A stretch of 64,000 nucleotides of DNA from Micavibrio sp. UBA6139 (GCA_002423285.1 DIVF01000062.1:30938-94937), one strand, 5' to 3'. Numbered from the stretch's first letter, positions 33,516 through 42,903 are shown. Program-made: numbers and translations. Notes: generated by a model from the letters alone, not told the origin.

Positions 33516-34466
33516 TTACGCGGCCTTGTTGATGACCTCAACCAGGCTTTGAACAGCGGCCACAGAATGGTCGAACATTTTGCGCTCATCTGCGCTCAGT
33601 TCCACTTCGATGATTTTCTCAACGCCCTTGGCACCAATAACGACAGGAACACCGATATACAGGTCTTTCACGCCGTATTGACCGCTCAAACGTGCTGCGC
33701 ATGGCAGAACGCGTTTTTGGTCGCGCAGGAAGCTTTCCGCCATCGCAATCGCCGATACAGCCGGTGCGTAGAAGGCAGATCCGGTTTTCAACAGCGCAAC
33801 AATCTCTGCGCCGCCGTCACGGGTACGCTGCACGATTTTGTCCAGCTTGTCCTGTGTTGTCCAACCCATCTTAACCAGATCAGGCAACGGAATACCGGCC
33901 ACGGTGGAATAACGCACCAACGGCACCATTGTATCGCCATGACCACCCAGAACGAAGGCGGATACGTCTTGAACAGACACACCGAATTCTTCGGACAGGA
34001 AGTAACGGAAACGTGCGGAGTCAAGAACACCCGCCATACCAACGACGCGTTCAGAAGGAAGACCGGTCACACGCTGCATCACTTCAACCATCGCGTCGAG
34101 CGGGTTGGTGATAACAATCACGAATGAATTTGGTGCGTGTTTTTTAATGTTCTCGCCAACGGTTTGAATGATGCCGGTGTTGATGCTGATCAGATCATCA
34201 CGGCTCATGCCCGGTTTACGCGGAATACCGGCAGTGACGATGACAACATCGGCATCTTTCATCGCGGTGTAATCATTGCTGCCTGTGAAGGCAACATCAA
34301 ATCCGGCGACAGGGGACGCTTCGGCGATATCCAGTGCTTTACCTTGTGGCACACCTTCAGCAACGTCGATCATCACGACATCGCCAAGTTCTTTTTGACC
34401 AGCCAACAATGCCAGCGTTCCACCAATTTGCCCTGCACCAACGAGAGCGATTTTTTTCCGTGCCAT
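33516..34466 (-). CDS. mdh: Malate dehydrogenase
   Basis: NAD-dependent oxidation of malate to oxaloacetate. 316 residues, LDH-like MDH type common in alphaproteobacteria: KIALVGAGQIGGTLALLAGQ, then Arg-rich substrate loop GIPRKPGMSRDDL, NPLDAMV, and the catalytic His in LGGHGDTMVP. The start MARKKIA at 34466 has GAAAGGATC upstream; the open frame extends 36 residues further but those do not fit the family. First of the dispersed TCA series, with its own terminator. Confidence 0.97.
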   Translation of the reverse strand: MARKKIALVGAGQIGGTLALLAGQKELGDVVMIDVAEGVPQGKALDIAEASPVAGFDVAFTGSNDYTAMKDADVVIVTAGIPRKPGMSRDDLISINTGIIQTVGENIKKHAPNSFVIVITNPLDAMVEVMQRVTGLPSERVVGMAGVLDSARFRYFLSEEFGVSVQDVSAFVLGGHGDTMVPLVRYSTVAGIPLPDLVKMGWTTQDKLDKIVQRTRDGGAEIVALLKTGSAFYAPAVSAIAMAESFLRDQKRVLPCAARLSGQYGVKDLYIGVPVVIGAKGVEKIIEVELSADERKMFDHSVAAVQSLVEVINKAA

Positions 34467-34667
34467 CAGATTTGATCCTTTCAAGAGACGTCGAAAATAA
34501 GAAGACAGAAACAGAAATAACCTTTGTGCAGCGCGGTGGCAAGCGGCGAGATCGTTATTTTCCGCGCCCCCCACCGCGATTTACAAACTTCGGCGATTAT
34601 GGTTAAATTTTAAGACCCTATAATGCCGCTCCTACAGTTCGGCGCAACGATTAAGGACGTAAAAATC

Positions 34668-35240
34668 ATGATCCCGCTGAGTGATTCTTTTGACGATGCG
34701 CATGATGATTTTCCACCGCCCGGCCCCGTTGTGCGCCCGATGGAAAGCCGTGATGCATGGGGCATGACCGCGATGCTCCAACGCTATACACGCGCCGGTC
34801 TGACCGGGGATCAATTCATGGCCATGAAAGAACGGCTTGAAAATTTCATTCCAAAGGCCCTTGTTGATGTGCAACCCGGTGGCAAGATCAGCGGCTTTGC
34901 GATTGCCGCAACGCAGGCCGGAAATTTTGCAAACCCTCGTGGCATTTTAAAAATCATGACGTCCCCGGAATTTGACCGCGCAGAATCAACCAAGCGCCTG
35001 TTGCGCGGCATCGCCCGTCAGATCATGGCCACGGGCCAGACAACATTGGAATTGGTTGTGAGTGATGATGACGAAGTTTTAAAAGATGTCTGCAAACTCT
35101 ATCAGGCAAATTGCGTGAAGATGGCCTCACCCTCTGGTGATTTTCCGGCCCTGAACAGCCATGTGTTTGTGATCAGCGATCTAACGCGCCATTTCGGGAT
35201 AAAGCCAAGGCAAGACCAACCAAAGGACCCAAGCCCCTGA
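34668..35240 (+). CDS. Unknown protein, possibly acyltransferase-like
   Basis: 190 residues from ATG 34668, which follows AAGGACG; an ATG at 34623 would add 15 residues. The segment VRPMESRDAWGMTAMLQRY recalls the first helix of GNAT proteins, and ALVDVQPGGKISGFAIAATQ could be their central strands. The acetyl-CoA loop is not clear, so the assignment is weak. It is convergent with the DUF2336 gene at a gap of four bases. Confidence 0.5.
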   Translation: MIPLSDSFDDAHDDFPPPGPVVRPMESRDAWGMTAMLQRYTRAGLTGDQFMAMKERLENFIPKALVDVQPGGKISGFAIAATQAGNFANPRGILKIMTSPEFDRAESTKRLLRGIARQIMATGQTTLELVVSDDDEVLKDVCKLYQANCVKMASPSGDFPALNSHVFVISDLTRHFGIKPRQDQPKDPSP

Positions 35241-35244
35241 AATA

Positions 35245-36546
35245 TCAGGCGGCCTTTAACCCCAAAAACTCCAATTGCCAGTTCAATTCCGGAACCGTCA
35301 TCGGGTAATCGGTGCCATCACGCGGGTAAATCAATTCGCGCGATGGAATGCGGCATAATTCCTTTTGCAATTGTAACGCTGTGCGCATCGTCAACCCCGA
35401 CCGCCACGCCAGCGCAATAATGGGGCGGGCCGCACGCAGGGCAACAATACGGCGCACATTCGAAATGCTGGTCTGGGCTAGACAGGCCATGGCCGCGATA
35501 ACAAATTCATCTTCCTTCATCGCCAGCGCATCGGCAACCATTTTTTCATCGAGATTCCCTTCCTTGGCCAAACGCACTGCGCGGTTATAGGGGGTTTCTT
35601 CGCTGAGCTCACGCGCCTGATCGCTATCCACGGCATAAGCCAGACGGCGCTTAACAACCTTACTGACCTTTTCAATCGTGTGGCGGTCAAAACCGCTGCG
35701 CTTGATCAAAATCTGGCGCACCGATTCATGGGCGAACCCGGCCAAGGCCTTGGAAATATCTGGCGGCAAGCCTTTGCGCAGTGCCAAAGGCTCCTGCCAT
35801 TCCGGTAATTGCTGGGCGCGCTTTACAATGTCTTGCAACAGGGCCGCGCTGATTTGTGCGCCATCGTTTTGAAGCAGCGCCTTTCCTGCCGCAACGTCAT
35901 TTGTATCAATAACCGCAATGGATACAGGCTCGCTGACATATTTCCGGCCTGCAATCGCCTGAACAGCCCACCCATCTGGCGTGCTTTTCAAAATATCCAG
36001 CAAAACATCATCCGACAGCACCGTACAGAAGCGCAAAATTGGCTCTGCGACTTCGCGTTCAACGTCCTTCGCCAATTGAGCGACGATTGCGGGCGGTGCA
36101 TAGGCATGTTCTTTCAGGGCACTCGATAACGCCTTCCTGATTTTTAAAACTTCATCCATCGCCAAGGTGCCAAGCGCCTGAACGGCGATGGCGTAAAGCT
36201 GACTGTGATCTTCACTGGATAATTCAGGAAGCAGGCGGACCAAACGCTCCGCCAAGCCAAGGCGCACATCAACACTGCGGTCGGATGACATAAACCCGCT
36301 GGCCTGCACGGGCGTTGATAGATTTTTTGAAACGGCGCGGCGCACATCGGGGTCTGGTTCATATTCCGCCATGAAATATAAAATTTCCTGATGGGTTTTT
36401 GGGTCCTTGGCCAACTTCAAACGCTGGGTTACGTCATGCGATTGAGCAATGCTGCGTTCGTGTTCATAACGCGCAGGGTCGCGAATTTGCTTCATCAGCA
36501 AAACCGGGTTGTCACGCTTCAACAATGATTTCAGGAAGGAGAGCAT
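35245..36546 (-). CDS. DUF2336 domain protein
   Basis: 433 residues of helical HEAT-like repeats characteristic of DUF2336, a family found almost only in alphaproteobacteria. Typical pieces are RLKLAKDPKTHQEILYFMAE, PDVRRAVSKNL, DRSVDVRLGLAERLVRLLPE, and SDDVLLDILKS. No catalytic residues. It probably acts as a scaffold or signalling partner. The ATG at 36546 gives a natural N-terminus (MLSFLKSLLKRDN). It stands between zapE and mdh, which are neighbours in many relatives. Confidence 0.85.
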   Translation of the reverse strand: MLSFLKSLLKRDNPVLLMKQIRDPARYEHERSIAQSHDVTQRLKLAKDPKTHQEILYFMAEYEPDPDVRRAVSKNLSTPVQASGFMSSDRSVDVRLGLAERLVRLLPELSSEDHSQLYAIAVQALGTLAMDEVLKIRKALSSALKEHAYAPPAIVAQLAKDVEREVAEPILRFCTVLSDDVLLDILKSTPDGWAVQAIAGRKYVSEPVSIAVIDTNDVAAGKALLQNDGAQISAALLQDIVKRAQQLPEWQEPLALRKGLPPDISKALAGFAHESVRQILIKRSGFDRHTIEKVSKVVKRRLAYAVDSDQARELSEETPYNRAVRLAKEGNLDEKMVADALAMKEDEFVIAAMACLAQTSISNVRRIVALRAARPIIALAWRSGLTMRTALQLQKELCRIPSRELIYPRDGTDYPMTVPELNWQLEFLGLKAA

Positions 36547-36657
36547 AAAATTCAATGTAACCCACAAAATTGAAGATTGCGTAAAAGGCCGTTTGCGATT
36601 TTATGATTATAAATCAGTTTGTTAGCCGCAAACAAGGCAGCATTTATGAACCCCTAT

Positions 36658-37764
36658 TCAGACTTTTTGACGGTGTTCCGTGCGTTCCAGCCATTCATGC
36701 CCCTGCATTTCCAGCAAACGGCTGACCGTGCGTTGGAATTCAAATTCATGATCATGACCAAAATATAATTTTTCCGGCGGGGCATCGGCGGTGATGACCA
36801 AGCGCGTTTCGCTTTCATACAGCGCATCCACCAAGATCATCAAACGCTTGGCTTCATTGCGGCGGTCATAGCGTAATTTTGGGACACCTTCTAAAAAGAC
36901 CGTGTGGTATGCCCCGGCAATCGCCAGATAATCTTCGGCCCCGACAGGGCGTTCGCATAGTTCTGCAAATGTGAAACGTGCCACGCCACGCGCAGCGTGT
37001 GATACCGGCAAGACACGACCCTTCACATTCAATTCTTCCGCCTGCACCGGCGCACCGCCTGATAATTCTGTGAACATGGTGTTGGCCCAGTCATGAGTCA
37101 TGGTCCCCAGCGGCCAGTGATAAACACCGCTTTCTTCCAACAGGCGCATCCGGTAATCAACCGACCCATCAACGGCCACCACATCAAACCGCGCCTGGAC
37201 CAGATCAATAAAGGCCTGGAAACGATCGCGCTGCAATCCGCCTTCATACAGGCGTTCCGGTGGCCAGTTGCTGGTGGCCACCACCACGACACCGCTATCT
37301 AAAAGGGCCGTGAACAACCGCGATAAAATCATCGCATCGGCAACATCAACAACATGAAATTCGTCAAAGCATAAAACTCTGACCTCTCGTGCCAATTGAA
37401 TGGCGAATTTGAGCAGGGCCGATTCAGGCCGCCCCTCTTGCCGCGCCACATGCATGAAATCATGGACACCAATCATAAATTTATGAAAATGGACCCGGCG
37501 TTTGGCCATGTCATCGGGCAGTGAATCATAAAACAGATCCATCACCATCGATTTGCCGCGCCCGACAGGCCCGTGCAGGTAAACACCGCGCAGGAATGTC
37601 TTGCGGGAACGGCGGAACAGGCCACCGAACTTACCCGGTTTTTCTTCGGTTCGAAGATCATCATATAGCCGTTGCAGAGCCACGACCCCGCCCCGTTGAT
37701 GGGGATCATCGCGGATGATACCGGCATCAACACGTCGCTGGTAAAGCTCAATCGGTGCGGGCAT
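36658..37764 (-). CDS. zapE: ZapE / AFG1-family ATPase
   Basis: 368 residues. Walker A is GPVGRGKSMVMDLFY; Walker B is LCFDEFHVVDVADAM; sensor region VVATSNWPPERLYEGGLQ; and an Arg-rich end, LMILVDALYE. AFG1/ZapE proteins associate with the division ring or degrade misassembled membrane subunits. It overlaps the tatC end by 17 bases, so it is the last gene of the tat unit. The start at 37764 (MPAPIELYQRRV) is the family-like choice. Confidence 0.9.
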   Translation of the reverse strand: MPAPIELYQRRVDAGIIRDDPHQRGGVVALQRLYDDLRTEEKPGKFGGLFRRSRKTFLRGVYLHGPVGRGKSMVMDLFYDSLPDDMAKRRVHFHKFMIGVHDFMHVARQEGRPESALLKFAIQLAREVRVLCFDEFHVVDVADAMILSRLFTALLDSGVVVVATSNWPPERLYEGGLQRDRFQAFIDLVQARFDVVAVDGSVDYRMRLLEESGVYHWPLGTMTHDWANTMFTELSGGAPVQAEELNVKGRVLPVSHAARGVARFTFAELCERPVGAEDYLAIAGAYHTVFLEGVPKLRYDRRNEAKRLMILVDALYESETRLVITADAPPEKLYFGHDHEFEFQRTVSRLLEMQGHEWLERTEHRQKV

Positions 37765-38545
37765 GGGGTTGGACCCTTCGCACCAAAAGAATGGAAATCT
37801 CATAAAGCAGCATCATCGGGATGGCGAGCATAATTTGGCTAAGGACATCCGGCGGTGTGATAAAGGCCGCAATGATAAAGATAATCACAATCGCATAACG
37901 GCGTTTGGATGACAGCATGTCTGCCGTCACAATCCCGGCCCGCCCCAAAAGGCTCAAAACAACCGGCATCTGGAAGCACAGACCAAACGCAAAAATCAAA
38001 ATCATGATGAGGTCGAGATATTCCCCCACCCGCGCTTCCAATTGAATCGGCAGAACGGTTTCAGCCCCGGTATTCTGGAAGCTCAAGAAAAACGGCCACG
38101 CCATCGGCAAGACGACAAAGTAAACCATCGCGCCACCGGCGAAAAACAGCACCGGCGTTGCAACCAGATACGGCAAGAAGGCCTTGCGTTCCTTCTTATA
38201 AAGTCCGGGGGCAATAAATTTCCAAAGCTGCATCGCCAAAATTGGGAAGGTCAGAAAAACTCCGGCAAAGAACGCCACCTTGATATAGGTGAAGAAGGCT
38301 TCGGTCAGGCCAGTATAAATCAAACGGTTGGTGCTGTCCGGTCCCATGGCATTGGCCAATGGCTGTACCAGAAAACCATAGATTTCCTCAACAAAGACAT
38401 AGCAAAGCGCCGTACCCAGAATCATGGCCACAAACGCCCATAAAACGCGGCGGCGCAGTTCAATCAGATGCTCAGCCAACGGGCGGGCCATATCGGAATG
38501 ATCGGGATCAGTGCCGTGTGGAATTTGTGGTGTTGAGTTTGTCAT
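37748..38545 (-). CDS. tatC: Sec-independent translocase TatC
   Basis: 265 residues with six membrane helices. Signature elements are PLAEHLIELRRRVLWA at the front and LPYLVATPVLFFAGGAMVYF; FGLCFQMPVVLSLLGRAGIV; the C-terminal helix LMLYEISILL-type (here MLLYEISILLVRRV). TatC binds twin-arginine signal peptides and, with TatA and TatB, exports folded proteins. It overlaps tatB by 38 bases. Confidence 0.96.
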   Translation of the reverse strand: MTNSTPQIPHGTDPDHSDMARPLAEHLIELRRRVLWAFVAMILGTALCYVFVEEIYGFLVQPLANAMGPDSTNRLIYTGLTEAFFTYIKVAFFAGVFLTFPILAMQLWKFIAPGLYKKERKAFLPYLVATPVLFFAGGAMVYFVVLPMAWPFFLSFQNTGAETVLPIQLEARVGEYLDLIMILIFAFGLCFQMPVVLSLLGRAGIVTADMLSSKRRYAIVIIFIIAAFITPPDVLSQIMLAIPMMLLYEISILLVRRVQPHARTD

Positions 38546-38873
38546 CCGGCACCTCCTCTCCCGTCTTTTCTTCTGTGATTTCTGGCGGGGCATCTTCTGG
38601 CGGGATGTAATCTTCATCCGCAGCGGCTTCGTCTATTTCCACCGCCGTTGCATCATTCTTTTGAGCATTTTTCTGGGCCAGCATTTGCAGCTCGTCCAGA
38701 TCATTTTCTTTCATTAAATCTTCAAATTGCTGGGACAGGGCAAATTTTAAATAATGGACCCGGCGCGCAATGCGACCCAACCCATGCATTAATTTTGGAA
38801 TGTCCTTGGGGCCGATGACCAGAATGGCCACCACGATTACCACCAATAATTCAGACCACGCGAAATCCAGCAT
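38508..38873 (-). CDS. tatB: Sec-independent translocase TatB
   Basis: 121 residues. An N-terminal helix, FAWSELLVVIVVAILVIGPK, is followed by the Gly-Pro hinge and amphipathic helix (IPKLMHGLGRIARRVHYLK), then a long acidic tail (EEKTGEEVPDD). ATG 38873 is used; a GTG lies one codon upstream. A hairpin in the gap to tatA (about 38894-38916) may tune relative expression. Confidence 0.93.
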   Translation of the reverse strand: MLDFAWSELLVVIVVAILVIGPKDIPKLMHGLGRIARRVHYLKFALSQQFEDLMKENDLDELQMLAQKNAQKNDATAVEIDEAAADEDYIPPEDAPPEITEEKTGEEVPDDKLNTTNSTRH

Positions 38874-38892
38874 CACTTTATCTCTTAAAAAC

Positions 38893-38917
38893 CTGATCCC
38901 GGCTTTGGGCCGGGATG
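38893..38917 (-). other. Intercistronic hairpin between tatA and tatB
   Basis: ATCCCGGC TTTGG GCCGGGAT without a T run; more likely an mRNA-stability or attenuating stem than a full terminator. Confidence 0.5.
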
Positions 38918-38921
38918 GGTC

Positions 38922-39095
38922 TTATTTCTCTTTGCTCTCGTCTTCGATGGTTTTCGTGCCTTCATCTTTCAGGCCTTTTTTGAAGCTGGTAATGCCCTTA
39001 CCCAGATCTTCCATCAAACGTGGCAAGCGGCCCGTGCCAAACAGCACCAGAACCACCAAAACCACAACGATCAAATGCCATAGACTGATACCCAT
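38922..39095 (-). CDS. tatA: Sec-independent translocase TatA
   Basis: 57 residues, short enough to be missed: M-G-I-S-L-W-H then the membrane helix LIVVVLVVLVLFGTGRLP, hinge, and the amphipathic helix RLMEDLGKGITSFKKGLKDE with a charged tail. TatA forms the variable translocation pore. Its ATG overlaps the scpB stop (TAATG), so translation is coupled to scpB. Confidence 0.95.
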   Translation of the reverse strand: MGISLWHLIVVVLVVLVLFGTGRLPRLMEDLGKGITSFKKGLKDEGTKTIEDESKEK

Positions 39096-40075
39096 TACGC
39101 GTCTTCCTCTTCATCATCTTCATCGGAGTCATCATCGTCGTCCGATTCATCGCTATCGCCATCATCGGACTCTTCATCCTCTGAATCTTCATCATCTTGC
39201 TCATCTTCGTCTGATGCGCCATCGGATGCAACAACGTCTTCAGAAACGATTTCTGTTTCTGCGCCCTCTTCTTCCTCATCAGAACGGTCTTCCTTCAGGG
39301 CGGCCAGTTCTTCTTCGGTGGCGACGGATTCTTCTTCCTCTAAGGCCTGACCGGCTTCAGCATCTTCGATCTGTTCGAACATGTCAGCTGTTGTGGCATC
39401 AATTGCAGGGCGACGATCGAGAAGACCAGATGCCTTTAATTCATCAAGGCCCGGCAAATCAGTCAGCGCCTGAAGACCGAATTGATCGAGGAAATCTGTC
39501 GTTGTAACCCATGTCAGTGGACGGCCCGGTGTTTCACGGCGGCGGCCCGGTTTAACCCATCCCTGCTCCATCAAAATATCCAAGGTCCCGCCGCTGGTGA
39601 CAACACCACGGATGTTTTCGATTTCAGCACGTGTGACGGGCTGGTGATAAGCAACGATTGCCAATGTTTCCATCGCAGCGCGTGATAAGGGGCGGCGCAC
39701 TTCGCGTTTCAATTGCAACGCATCGCCGAGATCACCCGCGGTACGGAACGCCCAGCAACCATCAAGGTTGACAAGCGTTACACCGCGACCTTCATATTCC
39801 TGTTGCAGTTTCAACAGCAACCCGCCGACATCCGAACCTTCTGGCATGCGTTCACGCATGGTGCCAAGGGTCAGCGGCTGGGATGATGCAAACAGCATCG
39901 CTTCGACGATGCGCAGCATTTGGTTATCTTGTTCCGGCGCGGCGGCCTGAACAACGATTTCATCCTCGGATGTTTCTTCGTTATCAGAAGATTCAACGAC
40001 ATCCTCAACAAAGGACTCTTCCATTTCTTCTTCCACGGCCTCAACTGGCATCTCTGCGGATTTTTCCATCATCAT
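39095..40075 (-). CDS. scpB: Segregation and condensation protein B with long acidic tail
   Basis: Winged-helix partner of SMC-ScpA in chromosome condensation. The core is residues about 50-215: LRIVEAMLFASSQPLTLGTM, RPLSRAAMETLAIVAYHQPV, TRAEIENIRGV, GRPLTWVTTTDFLDQFGL. The protein is 326 residues, longer than usual, because of an acidic N-terminal stretch and a C-terminal tail of about 90 residues made almost only of Asp, Glu and Ser. GGAG before the start lies inside the scpA end. Confidence 0.93.
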   Translation of the reverse strand: MMMEKSAEMPVEAVEEEMEESFVEDVVESSDNEETSEDEIVVQAAAPEQDNQMLRIVEAMLFASSQPLTLGTMRERMPEGSDVGGLLLKLQQEYEGRGVTLVNLDGCWAFRTAGDLGDALQLKREVRRPLSRAAMETLAIVAYHQPVTRAEIENIRGVVTSGGTLDILMEQGWVKPGRRRETPGRPLTWVTTTDFLDQFGLQALTDLPGLDELKASGLLDRRPAIDATTADMFEQIEDAEAGQALEEEESVATEEELAALKEDRSDEEEEGAETEIVSEDVVASDGASDEDEQDDEDSEDEESDDGDSDESDDDDDSDEDDEEEDA

Positions 40076-40078
40076 GGT

Positions 40079-41011
40079 CTATACTCCAACGGCTTCATTG
40101 TTCCGGGGTTCATCTTCTTCGTTTTCATTGCTGATTGCGGTTTCGCTGCTTTGCGGCACAGGACCATCAACGCGATCTTCATAATTGGCCCGCAAATAAA
40201 TCGGGCGGAACGCCCCGTCCTGACGGATATCAGCCTTACCCTGCTTCACCAGTTCCAGACCGGCTGTGAACATGGAGGCAATAGAGGAACGGCTCATCAA
40301 AACGTCTTGCACTTTTTCCGGCATCAAACTTTTCAGTGTAATCCAGACGCTATGCGGACCTTTGCGCGGCAAATTACCGAGCATTTTAGCAACACGGTCC
40401 AACGCCTCGCCCAGCGACATAATCGCGAAGGTTGGAAGTTCATATGTTTTGGATGTCTTGCGGCGGTTAATCTCACCGTATGATTTCAACAGATCAATCA
40501 AGGAGAAATCCCAAGTCACTTCTGTCTTGGTGGTCAAGCCTTCCGGCATGCCGCGTTTATAGATGCCATCACCGAGTTGTGGCAGAGCAAAAAGCAGCTT
40601 CGCAGAATTTTGCATCGCCTCCAGACGGCGCAACTGGAATTGCAGAGCTTCGGCCATTTGTTCCGCCGATGGGCCATCACCTTGTGTATTTTCACGCGGC
40701 AAGAGCAGCCGTGATTTCAGGTAAGCCAGCCACGCCGCCATCACCAGATATTCCGCCGCCAGATCCAGACGCAATTGCGCTGCACGGTCAACGAACATCA
40801 AATACTGACGGACCAGTTGCAGGATAGAAATTTTCGCCAGATCAACCTTTTGATCGCGGGCCATGACGAGGAGAACTTCAATCGGCCCCTCATACCCGTC
40901 AATGTTCAGCAGCAATTCGTCGGCATGATGATCGCCCGCCGCGATTTCATCACGCGGGGCGTCTTCTTCAAATGGAATGTCGATTACGTCAACAATATCG
41001 CTCATCATCAC
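40079..41011 (-). CDS. scpA: Segregation and condensation protein A
   Basis: Kleisin subunit bridging SMC heads. 310 residues: N-terminal YEGPIEVLLVMARDQKVDLA (family L-DLLL-type helix), AAEYLVMAAWLAYLKSRLLL, and a C-terminal winged helix (LMPEKVQDVLMSRSSIASMF). The last 35 residues are acidic (NENEEDEPRNNEA). Gap to scpB is three bases, so the two are coupled. Confidence 0.93.
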   Translation of the reverse strand: MMMSDIVDVIDIPFEEDAPRDEIAAGDHHADELLLNIDGYEGPIEVLLVMARDQKVDLAKISILQLVRQYLMFVDRAAQLRLDLAAEYLVMAAWLAYLKSRLLLPRENTQGDGPSAEQMAEALQFQLRRLEAMQNSAKLLFALPQLGDGIYKRGMPEGLTTKTEVTWDFSLIDLLKSYGEINRRKTSKTYELPTFAIMSLGEALDRVAKMLGNLPRKGPHSVWITLKSLMPEKVQDVLMSRSSIASMFTAGLELVKQGKADIRQDGAFRPIYLRANYEDRVDGPVPQSSETAISNENEEDEPRNNEAVGV

Positions 41012-41024
41012 TCACTAAAAATCG

Positions 41025-41990
41025 CTACACAATAACCGGTGCGACACTGGCATTAAAACGGCGGACACCATCCGCAGACAGGACAGGCGCAGCAGCCGCC
41101 ACCAGTTTCATTTCGCTCATCACGCCATTGCAATGCAAGGCGGCATCGCAGCCAGCCTGAATTGATTTGCTGGTCCGCTGAGCCATATCGCCAACCCCTT
41201 GCAGGGCATTCATGACGATATCATCGCTGAGCAAAAATCCGTCAAATCCGAAACTTTTACGGATCAAGCCATTGGTCACCAGATCGGAACAGGTGGCCGG
41301 ATTATGCGGGTCAATGGCTGTATACACGATATGGGATACCATACCCCAGACCGCGCGTGCAAAGTTTTGCTTCAAAATATGCCGATAAGGCGCAAAATCA
41401 GCCGCTTCAAGCTCTTGCAGGCTGGCGGTCACGACCGGCAGATGCGTATGGCTGTCCATATTGGCGCGACCCTGACCGGGCATATGCTTCACAACCGGGA
41501 TAACCCCCTGTGCCAGATGCCCTTTACAAACTTCGGCCCCCAACCGCCCGACAAGGTCTGGGTCAGATGAAAACGCCCGGTCGCCAATCGCCTGATGCGT
41601 GTCAGGGAACAAAACATCGATAACAGGTGTGCAGTTCACATTGATGCCTGCACCATCCAGCATACGGGCCAGATCACCTGCGTTTTGGTACGCACCCTTT
41701 TCATCAGCCGCATCGCCAAATGTTTTAGCCGCCGGAAAGGCGGGCCAATGTGGCGGACGCAGACGGGCAACACGCCCCCCTTCCTGATCGATCAGGATCG
41801 GCACTTCACGGCCCAGACATTTTTTCAAATCCTGTGTCAGGGTCAGCAATTGTTGTGGGTCCTGCGCATTACGCGCAAACAGAATAAAACCAAGCGGGTT
41901 GGTGGCGCGGAAAAAATCATGTTCTTCTTGAGTCAAGGTACAACCAGACACGCCGAAGATCACCGCCAATGGCGGGTTATGTGGGTCCAC
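41025..41990 (-). CDS. nagZ: Beta-N-acetylhexosaminidase NagZ (GH3)
   Basis: Cleaves N-acetylglucosamine from anhydro-muropeptides in cytosolic wall recycling. About 321 residues from GTG 41990; no ATG is present near the front, and the open frame reaches 42089, so a TTG start overlapping the SPOR gene is also possible. Family motifs: PLGFILFARN, LIDQEGGRVARL, the catalytic loop KHMPGQGRANMDSHTHLPVV, and the nucleophile Asp in GFLLSDDIVMNAL. It sits between SPOR and scpA as in most alphaproteobacteria. Confidence 0.92.
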   Translation of the reverse strand: MDPHNPPLAVIFGVSGCTLTQEEHDFFRATNPLGFILFARNAQDPQQLLTLTQDLKKCLGREVPILIDQEGGRVARLRPPHWPAFPAAKTFGDAADEKGAYQNAGDLARMLDGAGINVNCTPVIDVLFPDTHQAIGDRAFSSDPDLVGRLGAEVCKGHLAQGVIPVVKHMPGQGRANMDSHTHLPVVTASLQELEAADFAPYRHILKQNFARAVWGMVSHIVYTAIDPHNPATCSDLVTNGLIRKSFGFDGFLLSDDIVMNALQGVGDMAQRTSKSIQAGCDAALHCNGVMSEMKLVAAAAPVLSADGVRRFNASVAPVIV

Positions 41991-42000
41991 TGTTGAAATC

Positions 42001-42903
42001 TTAGCGGGCAACAACAATGCACCCCCCGGATTTTTTGGCGTTAATCGCTGCACAAATTTCCTTGGCCCGGGCCTGTGCAACCGAACCACCCTGAATGCGG
42101 TAGAACGTGCCGCGATCGCCCAAGGTTACGTCTTGAATGCGCAAAGACAACCCGCCGAGTTCAGCAGGGAATTCCTTTTTCATCTTGGCCCATTCGGCTT
42201 CCGCCCCGGCGCGTGCCTTCACACTGCCCAGTTGGATATAATGCGTTCCGGTGGCACCAGTGCGGTCTTTTTCATTGCCGGCTGCGGGTTCTGTTTTCGC
42301 GGCCGTGGCAGCTTCAACCTTGGTTTCTTCAACCTTCGCGGTTTTAATTGCGGCTGGCGCTTCGGCCTTTGGCAAGATCGCGCCCGTTTGCGCAGCGTCC
42401 TTGTCCTTCGCGTCCGCAACCTGAACCGGACCTGCGTCAAGCTCGGCAATTTCTTCTGTTGGTTCTGGGGCGGGTTGCGCCAAAGGTTCCGTTTTCAAAC
42501 CGGCAAACATCTGTTCGCGGGCGATTGGTTCTTCGGGGGCTGGCAGCAGGCTTTCAACCTTGGAATCTGTGCCCGTGTTATTGGCGCTGCGTAATGTTTC
42601 AAAAACGGTGCTGTCGCGGTAGGGAATATCCATCCCGCCCGGATCATCAGGGGCCGATTTAAACGGCGTCGCATCGGCGCGCACCAACGGCACAGGACCA
42701 ACCCCGGCACGTTCCGCATCGCCACGCGGATAGGTGGACCAGAATACGGCAAACAAAACAAACAAGGCCACCAGCGCGGTCAAAATCCCCAGCATCGGCC
42801 CACGGTGACGCAAGCCGGAGCGCCCCTGTTCCATGGCACTGGCAATCTTGCCGAAGGCGCTTTGAAAGCCCTCGTGGTCGTCAAACTCATCTCTGTTGGT
42901 CAT
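42001..42903 (-). CDS. SPOR-domain membrane protein
   Basis: 300 residues. A single membrane helix (about 36-53: LGILTALVALFVLFAVF), a long Pro/Ala/Glu-rich periplasmic linker, and a C-terminal SPOR domain (about 220-300: THYIQLGSVKARAGAEAEWA, FYRIQGGSVAQARAKEICAA). SPOR domains bind denuded septal glycan, so the protein is probably recruited to the division site. It overlaps or abuts nagZ. Confidence 0.9.
   Translation of the reverse strand: MTNRDEFDDHEGFQSAFGKIASAMEQGRSGLRHRGPMLGILTALVALFVLFAVFWSTYPRGDAERAGVGPVPLVRADATPFKSAPDDPGGMDIPYRDSTVFETLRSANNTGTDSKVESLLPAPEEPIAREQMFAGLKTEPLAQPAPEPTEEIAELDAGPVQVADAKDKDAAQTGAILPKAEAPAAIKTAKVEETKVEAATAAKTEPAAGNEKDRTGATGTHYIQLGSVKARAGAEAEWAKMKKEFPAELGGLSLRIQDVTLGDRGTFYRIQGGSVAQARAKEICAAINAKKSGGCIVVAR

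Noticed and set aside
38770..39507. 245-residue plus-strand frame opposite scpB and tatAB
   Set aside because: Its Arg/His/Leu repeats are the complement of the acidic ScpB tail.
42133..42594. Plus-strand frames opposite the SPOR gene
   Set aside because: Antisense of the Ala/Glu-rich linker; no initiation site.
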